Assembly: GCA_005773635.1 (NCBI GenBank) | Contig: SXHN01000052.1 | Coordinates: forward strand, 1-64,000 | Source: Actinomycetota bacterium | Lineage (GTDB): Bacteria > Actinomycetota > Acidimicrobiia > IMCC26256 > PALSA-610 | Length of the DNA stretch: 64,000 nucleotides | Reading direction: 5' to 3' | In this document: piece by piece, positions 9,576-18,472 of the stretch | Layout: every line of letters begins with the position of its first letter | Numbering within the stretch: the stretch's first letter is position 1 | Notes under the pieces: model-generated | The model's database searches: none | What the model was told of the DNA's origin: nothing | The model's input: only the letters and a program-made list of their open reading frames with translations | Position numbers and translations under genes: made by a program

Positions 9576-10375
9576 AATGCTTCGCTCACACTGTCACCAA
9601 AGTTGCGAAAAATCGCCCAGCCGACCGCGAATGTCACGACCGAAATACCAACCAGGTAGCCGAATCGCCCGAATGACGGCCATTGCAACCGGTACACCGA
9701 GTCTCGTAGCGCTTCAACAAATTGGTGGATCGGATTTGCCTGCACGACATTGCGAATCCACTGCGGTCTGTCGTCGAGCAGTTTCACATCCCAAATGATC
9801 GGCGTCGAATAGAAAAGCAAGTTCATCAACACCGCGATGAGATACGCGACGTCGCGGAGGTACACATTCCCAACACTCAAGGCCAGGCCGATCCCAAATG
9901 CGAAAATGCCGATCAGCACGACAATGACCGGCACCAATATCATGGTCCATCCAGCATTGCCGACGATAGCCATGATTGCGACAAGAATCGTCGCCTCGAT
10001 GCAAGCCTGACTCATCGCGACTAGCAGGTTCGCAGCGGGTGCACACTCTGCGGGAAAGTAGACCTTCTTCAACAGCGGTCCGGCGCCGATGAGCGAACCC
10101 ATCGAGCCATTCACGACGGCACTAAAGAAATTCCAGACCACGAGCCCTGCAAATAGGAACATGGCGAAATTGCGAAACTCACCATTGCCAGCCAATTCGG
10201 GTTGCTGTTTGAACAACACCCCGAAAACAATCGCGTACGTTGCCAATGTCGCGGCAGGATTCACCAACGACCAAGCCCATCCCAAAACACTGCGCTTGTA
10301 TCTCGCTTTCAGCTCACGCTGCGCGAGATTGCCGATCAGCCCTCGGTAGGTCCAAAGATCGTTGACGAGCGACAC
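9572..10375 (-). CDS. wzm: ABC-2 type permease, Wzm-like
   Basis: A 267-residue inner-membrane permease with six hydrophobic segments. A cytoplasmic N-terminus contains LAQRELKARYKRSVLGWAW, the coupling-helix motif of polysaccharide ABC-2 exporters. It is the first gene of the minus-strand operon running from here to 2597, and its stop overlaps the ATPase start. Together they should move an undecaprenyl-linked glycan or teichoic-acid-like polymer across the membrane. The divergent spacer to the next gene is 158 bases. Confidence 0.88.
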   Translation of the reverse strand: MSLVNDLWTYRGLIGNLAQRELKARYKRSVLGWAWSLVNPAATLATYAIVFGVLFKQQPELAGNGEFRNFAMFLFAGLVVWNFFSAVVNGSMGSLIGAGPLLKKVYFPAECAPAANLLVAMSQACIEATILVAIMAIVGNAGWTMILVPVIVVLIGIFAFGIGLALSVGNVYLRDVAYLIAVLMNLLFYSTPIIWDVKLLDDRPQWIRNVVQANPIHQFVEALRDSVYRLQWPSFGRFGYLVGISVVTFAVGWAIFRNFGDSVSEAL

Positions 10376-10521
10376 GGCTCCGGCAGTTGTTTTGGCGCCG
10401 CCAACACGGCGCTACGAATACGCGAGATTTCGACTATAGCGGCCAGTCGCAATGCCGCTCGGGATGTCTGGCCGACGCCAATTCGCAGGCCGTTTGACCA
10501 CTTCGCGTTGCAAGCGGGCTT

Positions 10522-10527
10522 TAGAAT
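10522..10527 (+). promoter_or_regulatory. Candidate -10 box (leaderless start) of the DUF2142 gene
   Basis: TAGAAT lies exactly six bases before the ATG at 10534. In actinobacteria a TANNNT box about seven bases from the first base commonly drives leaderless mRNAs that begin at the start codon. No Shine-Dalgarno sequence precedes this ATG, which fits. A -35 candidate (TTGACC at 10494-10499) is too far upstream (22 bases) to be convincing. Confidence 0.45.
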
Positions 10528-10533
10528 CCCGCC

Positions 10534-12192
10534 ATGGTTGGCTCAATGGTGAGTTCCTTGGGCCGTCGGTTCGCACGATGGGCTCCGCCAGCGATTTGGA
10601 GCGTCGTATGCATGCACCTCGCACTGCTCACGCTGTATTCGTTTGCGATGCCCGCGTTTCGCTCGCCGGACGAACCGAACCATATCGACGTCGTGAGATT
10701 GCTTGCCCACGGTGATGCATATCCAGCATTCGATGGACGTCAAACAGATCCGCAAGTGTTGGCCGCCCGCGACGACATGACGTTTGCTAGGAAATCGCGC
10801 AACCTTGCACGGGGCTCGGCGAAACCGCGGATGCTGCGACCCAGTTTTGATGACCTCACTCCGACGCAAGCAATCGAGCTCAATCAGCTCGTGCAGCATC
10901 CACCGCTGTACTACGCATCGCTCGCCGCAGAGTTCCGATTGGCCAACGCGCTCCTTCCCGGCGAACCGTTCCGTGCTTACGACCGCGAGGTCGGTGCACT
11001 TCGCCTCCTGTCCGCATTGTGGCTTGCCCCGCTACCACTCATCGTTTGGAGGACTTCCAAGCGCTTCGGTTTCAGTGACTCAACGTCGCTCGTATCCTCG
11101 CTGATCGTGTTGAGCATTCCTCAACTGCAACATCTCGGAAGCTCGGTCAACAATGACACCTTGTTTATCGCCGTGAGTGGATGCATCACGCTGGCAATCG
11201 CGCGGATTCTCCGCGGGCCGCCATCGCGCAACGTGGTTGCCGCTACAGGTGCGCTCATTGGGCTGGCGTTATTCATCAAGGCGTTTGCGTTCGTCTATCC
11301 GTTGTGGCTCATTGCAGCTTTGATCATTTCGGCGCGTCGTCATGGCAAGCGCTTCGACTACATCGGTGGGGCCATGGCGTGTGTGCTGGCTCTAGCTGCC
11401 GGCGGGTGGTGGTGGATCCGAAACCTGATTCGCTATGGCGAGCTGGCCCCGTCTGTCGAGACGTCGAACCGTTTGCAGGAAGTCCCAAATTTTGATCCCG
11501 CGTGGACGGTCTGGATCAAGGAGGCGATCCTCGGCGTTGGCAAGAGATTCTTCGGTAATTTCGGCTGGTATGACGTTTGGATCCCGTACCGAGTGATGAT
11601 TTTGAACTGGATCGTGATTGCAATTGTTGTTGGGATCGCGCTTTTCGCTCCCCGGCGCCCCGTCGTTCACCAACTCTCAATGAGCCACGCGTCTGAGCCA
11701 GCTACGACACCGAACCCGGCGGCGCGGCGAAATACATCTCGCGTCGATGCGGCAATGATGTTCGCCCCTTTCGTTTTGCTCGCGCTATTCCTTGGGTTCA
11801 ACGCCGCTCGGCTCTACGCCCGGTCAGGAGTGTTCGCGCTGCTGCAGGGCCGCTATCTCTTCGGAAGCATCGTAGGACTTTGCGTCGTTGCTGGAATCGC
11901 CTGCAACGTTGTGTCGGCGCGAGCACCTGCGATCCTTGTGATCGGCCCTGTGGTCGCTTTGCTCGGTGCGGTCGCCATGCAGGTACTCGCGTTTCGGGCA
12001 ATCCTCGGCTTCTATTGGGGCGAGCCGGGAAGTTCGACGGTCGAACAACTCCAGGCCATGTTTGCCTGGAGCCCATGGCCACGATCGTTTACAATCGCCG
12101 TCGTAGCCGTGGCCATGGCAGCGGCGACGTGGATGACAATTTGTATCGCGCGCGTCAGTCGATTCGCCGGTTCGCTTCAACCTGCGAAATGA
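10534..12192 (+). CDS. DUF2142-family polytopic membrane protein
   Basis: A 552-residue protein with about eleven to thirteen hydrophobic segments. After the first membrane segment comes FRSPDEPNH, the hallmark acidic motif of DUF2142, a family found in polysaccharide clusters and thought to be GT-C-like glycosyltransferases. A long extracytoplasmic loop follows, ending near QHPPLYY. Function is unproven. It is divergent from the Wzm/Wzt operon, so a role in the same surface glycan is plausible. A second ATG four codons in (10546) is an alternative start. Confidence 0.75.
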   Translation: MVGSMVSSLGRRFARWAPPAIWSVVCMHLALLTLYSFAMPAFRSPDEPNHIDVVRLLAHGDAYPAFDGRQTDPQVLAARDDMTFARKSRNLARGSAKPRMLRPSFDDLTPTQAIELNQLVQHPPLYYASLAAEFRLANALLPGEPFRAYDREVGALRLLSALWLAPLPLIVWRTSKRFGFSDSTSLVSSLIVLSIPQLQHLGSSVNNDTLFIAVSGCITLAIARILRGPPSRNVVAATGALIGLALFIKAFAFVYPLWLIAALIISARRHGKRFDYIGGAMACVLALAAGGWWWIRNLIRYGELAPSVETSNRLQEVPNFDPAWTVWIKEAILGVGKRFFGNFGWYDVWIPYRVMILNWIVIAIVVGIALFAPRRPVVHQLSMSHASEPATTPNPAARRNTSRVDAAMMFAPFVLLALFLGFNAARLYARSGVFALLQGRYLFGSIVGLCVVAGIACNVVSARAPAILVIGPVVALLGAVAMQVLAFRAILGFYWGEPGSSTVEQLQAMFAWSPWPRSFTIAVVAVAMAAATWMTICIARVSRFAGSLQPAK

Positions 12193-12218
12193 CTATGACC
12201 GCGCGCATGGATCGCTGC

Positions 12219-13724
12219 TCACGCGGCGATCCGAGGCCAGGGAGTTTCACGTTCTGCTGCCAACGCCACATCGAACAGGAGCGCATCGCAGTGATGACGG
12301 CCCAATACCTGCATCCCCAGCGGCAAGCCATCAATGAACCCAGACGGAATTGAAATCGCGGGGTTGCCGTAGATATTGGAAATGATCGTCAGCCCGCCCA
12401 TATTGACCAAATCAGGGAAACGTGCCGCGACAGTTTCGATCATCGCGTTCGGCAGGCGCGGAAATATTCCGCCGAGCACACGCGCGACACCCAAGGCCCC
12501 CCGAAGCCCAACTTGGGCGGCTCCGTTCGATTTCGCCCACGTAATGAAGTTGGATTCCGTACTACTCATCGTTGCTTCGGCCGCGAAGGCCGGCCCCGGA
12601 TTCGTTGCCGATATCACAAGGTCGACCTCATTAAACGCTGCTGCCATCACTTCGTTGGCATGCACGCGTTGTTGTTCTGCGACTGCAGCAAGATTGAGGT
12701 TGTACAGCGACTGTGATAATCGCATTCCGATTGCGACCTCATCGGTAAGTTCCGAAGCGCATCGGGGCCACAACGGGCCCAATTCGGCGAGCAATGTCGC
12801 GAGGTTTCCCATCATCCACTGCGCGGCGAGGTTCGGGGTTTCGATCTTCATCTCGACGAGTTGCATTCCCGAAGATTTCGCCAACCGCTCCGCTGCGTCC
12901 CGGAGGTGCTGTTCAACTCCTGAATCGAGAGTAACCCCGCCCAAATTGGGAATGATCGCCACCTTGAGACCGCGAAGTTCATGCGACCCAAGAGCTCGCT
13001 CCCATCCATCAACCTTCGGAAGCGAAGACGGATCATGCACATCGGGCCCGGCACACACATCGAAATATCGCGCCGCGTCGCGCACTGATCGAGCAAGACA
13101 TCCGACCGCGATCGTGCCAGGACGAAAAAACGCGCCTGGCCCGCGCGGAATTCTCCCGTACGTTCCCTTCATGCCAACTAAGCCGGTGTAACCAGCGGGA
13201 ATCCGGATCGATCCGCCGCCATCGCCACCCGTAGCGAGTGGTACCAACCCGCCAACAACCGCGGCCGCGCTGCCACCCGAAGATCCACCCACGGTCTTTC
13301 CGTGCTGCCAAGGGTTATGCGTGACGCCGTTGAGCTTCGTCACACTCACGTTGAGGCCGCCAAACTCGCTTGCAGTAGTAAGCCCCACCGGCACAGCGCC
13401 GCCGAGGCCTTCCAGTCGGCCAACTGCCGTGCTAGTGAATCCAGCGAGGCGATCGCGATACACGAGAGAGGCTCCGGTGTCGGGCCAGCCTTTGCGATGG
13501 TCAAGTTCTTTGATGCCGACGGGTACGCCACCGAACGGAAGAGTTACATCAGCCTCGGAAGCTGCGGCCAATGCGTGTTCGGCATCCACAAACGAAAAGG
13601 CATTGAGTGCGCTGGAGTCGATCGCGGCCAAGGTGGCCTCGGCTTCTTCTCGCGGCGACCGACGGCCACTTCGAAATTCCTCAACGAGCGAAACCGCATC
13701 TTCGGCCCAGGGTGCATCTGTCAT
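12219..13724 (-). CDS. Amidase-signature family hydrolase
   Basis: A 501-residue cytosolic amidase of the Ser-Ser-Lys triad family. The catalytic Lys is in VGIKELDHRKG, the cis-Ser in GKTVGGSSGGSAAAV, and the nucleophile Ser in GGDGGGSIRIPAG, a slight variant of GTDTGGSIR. The Ala-rich N-terminal helix region is normal. The frame stays open to 14159, but that extension lies antisense to the next gene; the ATG at 13724 has GAGGA seven bases upstream and starts a typical amidase (MTDAPWAED). The substrate could be an amide, an aryl amide or an oligomer and cannot be told from sequence. Confidence 0.88.
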   Translation of the reverse strand: MTDAPWAEDAVSLVEEFRSGRRSPREEAEATLAAIDSSALNAFSFVDAEHALAAASEADVTLPFGGVPVGIKELDHRKGWPDTGASLVYRDRLAGFTSTAVGRLEGLGGAVPVGLTTASEFGGLNVSVTKLNGVTHNPWQHGKTVGGSSGGSAAAVVGGLVPLATGGDGGGSIRIPAGYTGLVGMKGTYGRIPRGPGAFFRPGTIAVGCLARSVRDAARYFDVCAGPDVHDPSSLPKVDGWERALGSHELRGLKVAIIPNLGGVTLDSGVEQHLRDAAERLAKSSGMQLVEMKIETPNLAAQWMMGNLATLLAELGPLWPRCASELTDEVAIGMRLSQSLYNLNLAAVAEQQRVHANEVMAAAFNEVDLVISATNPGPAFAAEATMSSTESNFITWAKSNGAAQVGLRGALGVARVLGGIFPRLPNAMIETVAARFPDLVNMGGLTIISNIYGNPAISIPSGFIDGLPLGMQVLGRHHCDALLFDVALAAERETPWPRIAA

Positions 13725-13776
13725 GGTCCGATCCTCGCATAAGTGCCAGAAGCCGCGCCGTTTGTTACGCTGAGAT

Positions 13777-15120
13777 ATGACTATTCCTCCCAAATCCGAC
13801 ACGGTTCGTCGTACTCGTCGACAAGCGGTCGCCGTGTTTGTCCTTGCAGCGACGCTGGCGTTGGTGGTTCCGGTGCCCGCCGCGGCGCCGGCTGTTGCGG
13901 ATGACTCCAGCGCAATGCACCCAATTGTGGCTGTGCCCCAAGACATGTGGAACCAGCGACGAGTCCTCAACGTGGCACACGCTGGAGGCGATCTCGAGGC
14001 CCCCCATTCCACGCTCTTCGCAATGAAGGAGGCGGTGAAAAACGGTACCGACGTACTCGAAATGGATGTGCGCTTCAGCGCTGATGGCGTCTTAATGGTC
14101 CACCACGATGACACGGTGGATCGAACGACCAACAACACTGGCAACGTCTCGAATTTCACGGCAGCTGAACTTCAGGCAATGGACAACGGGTACTGGTTCT
14201 ACCCCGACTGTTGGAGTTGTCATTCCCAGCCCGCCGGCGACTACGTCTACCGCGGCATCCGCACCGGTTCTGTACCTGCCCCAACCGGCTACACCGCGAA
14301 CGATTTTGGTATCGCTACGTTGGCGGAGGTTGCCGAGGCATTCCCAGGGCGAACACTTGATGTGGAGATCAAAGCGGCACCAAATGCCTACGAGGTGGCC
14401 GCCGAATTAGCAACGTTTATCGCCGCGAATGGGCCGGTGGATCGGTACCTCGTCGCGTCGTTCGACGACGCATTGACCGACTATTTCAAAACCCTCGCGC
14501 CTTCGGTGTCAACGAGTCCTGGCCAATCAACGATGATCGATTGGTTCGTAAATCGCGGCCCAATGCCAGCCCATCGGGTGCTCCAAGTGCCTCCGACCTT
14601 TGGTGGTATCACAGTAGTGACGCAGCAGTTCGTCGACGATGCCCACGCGAACGGTCTCGCGGTTTGGGTGTGGTTCAACGGCAACGAAGAGGAAAACCCT
14701 GCGATGTGGCAAAGCCTCATCGACATGGGAGTGGATGCACTGCTCAACAGCAAACCGAGACAAGCAGAGGCGGTCATCGAGGCCAATTCAGCGGTCTTTA
14801 GATCAACGCCGACCATCGCCACACATGGTTCTGCGTCCGCCGGCTCCGCCAAGGTCGGCTACACGTGCGATCCTGCTCATGTCGCGCTCTGCGAGTCGCT
14901 CGTTGTGGTGGTCGCGAAGAATGCGGGAGGTCGATACGAGATCGTCGGTACCGGGTGGGTGTCAGCGCACCGTGGCAGCACCGCCACCGCCAACCTCACC
15001 CTCACTCGCTTCGGTCGCAGAGAATTGCGCAACGGGCCACTCCAAGGTATCGCTGTTGCATGGCGAGCGAACAGCGATACTGAACATGATGTCGCCGCCA
15101 TCGGTCTATCCATTCCATAG
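13777..15120 (+). CDS. Secreted glycerophosphodiester phosphodiesterase-like protein, variant active site
   Basis: A 447-residue protein with a signal peptide (basic RRTRR, hydrophobic core, AAA/AVA cleavage region near residue 42). A TIM-barrel GDPD domain (about 62-345) has LEMDVRFSADG and VHHDDTVDRTT as expected. But the usual HRG is HAG (His68-Ala69) and the usual PENT is PHST, so the phosphate-contacting Arg and a conserved Glu are missing. A further 100 residues form an extra beta-rich C-terminal domain with one Cys pair. Activity on normal glycerophosphodiesters is therefore uncertain. A TACGCT box five bases before the ATG hints at a near-leaderless transcript. Confidence 0.8.
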   Translation: MTIPPKSDTVRRTRRQAVAVFVLAATLALVVPVPAAAPAVADDSSAMHPIVAVPQDMWNQRRVLNVAHAGGDLEAPHSTLFAMKEAVKNGTDVLEMDVRFSADGVLMVHHDDTVDRTTNNTGNVSNFTAAELQAMDNGYWFYPDCWSCHSQPAGDYVYRGIRTGSVPAPTGYTANDFGIATLAEVAEAFPGRTLDVEIKAAPNAYEVAAELATFIAANGPVDRYLVASFDDALTDYFKTLAPSVSTSPGQSTMIDWFVNRGPMPAHRVLQVPPTFGGITVVTQQFVDDAHANGLAVWVWFNGNEEENPAMWQSLIDMGVDALLNSKPRQAEAVIEANSAVFRSTPTIATHGSASAGSAKVGYTCDPAHVALCESLVVVVAKNAGGRYEIVGTGWVSAHRGSTATANLTLTRFGRRELRNGPLQGIAVAWRANSDTEHDVAAIGLSIP

Positions 15121-15150
15121 CCAACACAGCTCAACACTGAGCGCGCCCAC

Positions 15151-16539
15151 ATGACTCGCGACATTTCCCCATTGATGCGGCGCGTTGCAACCGACGAATT
15201 CGCGGCTCCCCAACACACCCTTGCCGACGCACGCGCCATGGCAACAACAGCTGCATCTCTTGATCGCCTTGCCCAACACGCCACCTCCGAGCCCCTCACC
15301 GTTCTCCACGATCGACGCGCAACTGCAGCTGCGCTTCGAGCGCTCAACGAGGCATGGGACGAGACCTATTTCGATGTACCAGCCGAGGCGACATTCGATA
15401 CCGAAGCAGCAGAAGCGGCATTCGGCGGGTCGGATCCACTGATCGATGTACAGACCCATCTCGTCGATGCGCACAAGTTTCATGGTGAGCTGGCAAAGCC
15501 TCTGTCTGGCTTTTTACACACTGTTGACCCTCAACGATGGGAAGGCAAACTCGATGGTGCGCTCCTCGACGCGGCGGCCTGGGCAGCAACAGTGTTCGGT
15601 ACCAGCGAAACTTCGATCGCTGTACTCACTTCAACGCCAGGCGTGCGCAACGGCAACGTGTTGCACAACGGTCAAATCGCGGCCGTGCGTGAAGTAATGG
15701 ACCGCTACGCAGGAAGCGGACGCTTGCTGTCGCACACAATCGTGCATCCGAACATCGACGGCGAACTCGCAGAGATGGCGCAGTATGCCGAGACGCTGCG
15801 CCCGAATGGTTGGAAGTGCTACACGCTGTACGGACCACCTACACGATCTTGCCCTAAGGGGGGTTGGTTCCTCGATGACCCCGATGTTGGTTTTCCGTTT
15901 CTTGATGCCGTTCGCGCATTGGGACCAAAGCTGGTTGCGACCCACAAGGGGCTCGGCGGGCCAATCCCGAATGCACGTGTGCAAGCGGCATCGCCGCGCG
16001 ACATCGGGCCAGCGGCAGCCGCCTATCCCGACATCACATTCCTGGTGTATCACTCTGGATACGAGATCAACCCCGACGGATACGAAAGCGCGTACGCCGG
16101 CAACGATGATGGCGTCGATCGACTCATTACCAGTTTGCGTAACTCGAATATCCCTTGCAATAGCAACGTGTACGCCGAACTTGGATCGACTTGGTTCTTG
16201 ATGTTGCGCCGACCACGTGAGGCCGCGCACGTGATGGGAAAGCTGCTCAACAGCGTTGGCTCACAACGCATCATTTGGGGGACTGATTCGATCTGGTACG
16301 GATCTCCTCAACCGCTCATCGATGCATTCCGCGCTTTCGTCATACCGGATCGCATGCAGGAAGAATTTGGATACCCTGCGATCAGCGCTGCGATGAAAGA
16401 GCAGATGTTGAGTGCGAATGCGCAGCGCGTATATTCGATCGACGACGCAACGATGCGCGCCGCGGGCCGCGACCGCGATCGTACGTGGATTCCTGAGGCC
16501 TCGAGAGCACTGCTAGCCGCAGTTGACCAGGCGCGATAG
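15151..16539 (+). CDS. Amidohydrolase 2 family metal-dependent hydrolase
   Basis: A 462-residue TIM-barrel protein of the amidohydrolase-related (decarboxylase/lactonase) family. Metal or catalytic signatures are IDVQTHLVDAH, ATHKGLGG, VYHSGYE and IIWGTDSIW; the last Asp is the usual catalytic one. The usual DxHxH start is altered to DVQTH, which occurs in the subgroup acting on carboxylated or lactone substrates. It follows the variant GDPD by 30 bases on the same strand and ends 24 bases before the convergent thrH. Substrate unknown. Confidence 0.8.
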   Translation: MTRDISPLMRRVATDEFAAPQHTLADARAMATTAASLDRLAQHATSEPLTVLHDRRATAAALRALNEAWDETYFDVPAEATFDTEAAEAAFGGSDPLIDVQTHLVDAHKFHGELAKPLSGFLHTVDPQRWEGKLDGALLDAAAWAATVFGTSETSIAVLTSTPGVRNGNVLHNGQIAAVREVMDRYAGSGRLLSHTIVHPNIDGELAEMAQYAETLRPNGWKCYTLYGPPTRSCPKGGWFLDDPDVGFPFLDAVRALGPKLVATHKGLGGPIPNARVQAASPRDIGPAAAAYPDITFLVYHSGYEINPDGYESAYAGNDDGVDRLITSLRNSNIPCNSNVYAELGSTWFLMLRRPREAAHVMGKLLNSVGSQRIIWGTDSIWYGSPQPLIDAFRAFVIPDRMQEEFGYPAISAAMKEQMLSANAQRVYSIDDATMRAAGRDRDRTWIPEASRALLAAVDQAR

Positions 16540-16563
16540 ACGACGCCGACAAACCGCTGCTAA

Positions 16564-17244
16564 CTACGCCGCAGCCAGCGCAGTCGTGATCGACTGCAGT
16601 AACGCATCGAAGTCATCGAGAGCGCGAAACTGCGGATACTCTGCTCGCACATTGTCGGGAGCGTGAAAGAGAAATCCGCAGTGTGCCGCCGAAAGCATCG
16701 CGGTGTCGTTGTAAGAATCACCGGCGGCGACCACGCGATAGTTCAATGAGCGAAATGCTTCAACGGCTCGGCGTTTCTGGTCGGGCTGGCGTAGTTGATA
16801 GTCCACAAGCACTCCGTTGGCGTCCACGATGAGTCGATGGCACATGATGGTTGGAAACGCCAACTGGCGCATCAACGGTTGCGCAAACTGCTCGAAGGTA
16901 TCGGAGAGGATGATGACTTGGCTGCGGAGACGCAGCTCATCGAGAAATGCCTTGGCTCCCGCAAGAGGTTCGAGCGTGTCGATCACCGCAGCAATATCTG
17001 CCATCTTGAGGTCGTGCTTACGCAGTATCTCAAGTCGGCCGCGCATCAACACGTCGTAGTCAGGCTCGTCACGAGTAGTGCGACGCAGCGCATCGATCCC
17101 GGTGCGTTCGGCGAATGCGATCCATATCTCCGGAACGAGCACGCCCTCGAGATCAAGCGTGACGATTGTTTGTTGCGGAATTTGAACTGGTTCGTTTGCC
17201 ATCTCGGCAGTGTTGTTGACGTCGCAGCACCACATCGAATGCAA
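16564..17244 (-). CDS. thrH: Phosphoserine phosphatase / homoserine phosphotransferase (ThrH)
   Basis: A HAD-superfamily enzyme of 226 residues. The nucleophile loop is LDLEGVLVPEIW, with the DxE instead of DxD that marks ThrH. Motif II is IILSDTF, the Lys is in QKRRAV, and motif IV is AGDSYNDTAML. TTRDEPDYDVLM in the cap is also characteristic. ThrH hydrolyses phosphoserine and can move the phosphate to homoserine, linking serine and threonine/methionine supply. The first ATG is kept; ATG at 17202 would trim 14 residues. The divergent neighbour is a homocysteine methyltransferase. Confidence 0.9.
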   Translation of the reverse strand: MHSMWCCDVNNTAEMANEPVQIPQQTIVTLDLEGVLVPEIWIAFAERTGIDALRRTTRDEPDYDVLMRGRLEILRKHDLKMADIAAVIDTLEPLAGAKAFLDELRLRSQVIILSDTFEQFAQPLMRQLAFPTIMCHRLIVDANGVLVDYQLRQPDQKRRAVEAFRSLNYRVVAAGDSYNDTAMLSAAHCGFLFHAPDNVRAEYPQFRALDDFDALLQSITTALAAA

Positions 17245-17418
17245 GAATTTCCATCGGATCGTTGCCTTTGCGTCCCGCAGAGCGGGAAGGCGTTGATGCA
17301 GGGCGGTGATTGCTGCGCGACAACTGCATCGCGACGCTGCACATCCAAAGAAACGCGTCGCAGTTTCGGAGCCCGGGAGTACCTTGTACAGATCATTCCA
17401 TAACGAACATGGTGAATC

Positions 17419-18423
17419 GTGCGCACGTCACTTCAACAACTCTTAGCAACTCGAGCGATCGTCCTTGCGGACGGGGCAACCGGTACGAATTACTTCGAAA
17501 TGGGATTGACATCGGGCGAGCCTCCCGAGTTTTGGAACGTCGATCACCCGCAGCGGGTGCAGTCGTTGCACCAGCGATTCGTCGACGCGGGCGCAGACAT
17601 TATTTTGACGAATACATTCGGCTGCAACCGCAGTCGCCTTTCGTTGCACAACGCGCAGGACCGCACATTCGAATTGGCCAAGCGAGCCGCGGAACTCGCC
17701 GGAGAAGTTGCACTCAACGCGAAACACGGTGTTGTCGTCGCTGGCGCAGTAGGACCCACGGGAGAGCTTTTTACTCCGTTGGGGGAGCTCACGCACGACG
17801 CCGCCGTGGCGATATTTCAAGAACAAATTGAAGGTCTCAAGGCCGGTGGAGCCGATGTGGCATGGATCGAAACAATGTCGGCCGCAGAAGAGCTGCAAGC
17901 TGCCGCCGAAGCCGCGATCAATTGTGACATGCCGTACGTGGCCACGTGTTCCTTTGATACCGCCGGACGGACGATGATGGGCATGCTCCCCGAGCAATTG
18001 GTCGGAGTGTTCGCAACGACGCCCACCGCGCCGCTCGCAGTCGGCGCAAACTGTGGAGTTGGCGCGTCCGACATTTTGGTGACGCTTCTTGCCATGACCG
18101 AACATGACTCGACCACGGCCTTTGTTTCGAAGGGCAATTGTGGTGTTCCGCGTTTTGCCGGTGTTGACATTGTGTATTCCGGCACTCCAGATCTCATGGG
18201 TGAGTATGCCAAACTCGCAATGGACGCCGGAGCTCGGATTATCGGCGGATGCTGTGGCACCTCACCGATGCACCTCGCATCTATGCGCGTCGCGATCGAC
18301 GAGTATTCCGCCGGAGAGCGACCGACCTACGACACGATCATCGACGTCATCGGGCCGCTCGCCAATCAGGCTCCGGCCCCCGATGCCGAACCGCGATCTC
18401 GACGCCGACGAGCGCACGACTAA
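17419..18423 (+). CDS. Homocysteine S-methyltransferase, BHMT/MetH-N-like
   Basis: A stand-alone Zn-dependent homocysteine methyltransferase barrel of 334 residues starting at GTG. DGATGTNYFEMG opens the barrel, and the Zn ligands are one Cys in GANCGVG and two in GGCCGTSP. Like betaine- or other-donor-dependent enzymes it lacks folate and cobalamin domains, so it could use betaine, dimethylglycine-type or S-methyl donors, or be reactivated by a partner elsewhere. The C-terminus is a disordered Arg-rich tail. It is divergent from thrH with a 174-base shared spacer. Confidence 0.86.
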   Translation: MRTSLQQLLATRAIVLADGATGTNYFEMGLTSGEPPEFWNVDHPQRVQSLHQRFVDAGADIILTNTFGCNRSRLSLHNAQDRTFELAKRAAELAGEVALNAKHGVVVAGAVGPTGELFTPLGELTHDAAVAIFQEQIEGLKAGGADVAWIETMSAAEELQAAAEAAINCDMPYVATCSFDTAGRTMMGMLPEQLVGVFATTPTAPLAVGANCGVGASDILVTLLAMTEHDSTTAFVSKGNCGVPRFAGVDIVYSGTPDLMGEYAKLAMDAGARIIGGCCGTSPMHLASMRVAIDEYSAGERPTYDTIIDVIGPLANQAPAPDAEPRSRRRRAHD

Positions 18424-18472
18424 CCAAACGACAATTGTCATTTCGACTCGTTTGCTTTCAAGGAGTTTCTAG

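Noticed and set aside
13725-14159. N-terminal extension of the amidase
   Set aside because: Antisense to the secreted GDPD gene, low-complexity sequence; ATG 13724 has a ribosome-binding site and a normal amidase N-terminus.
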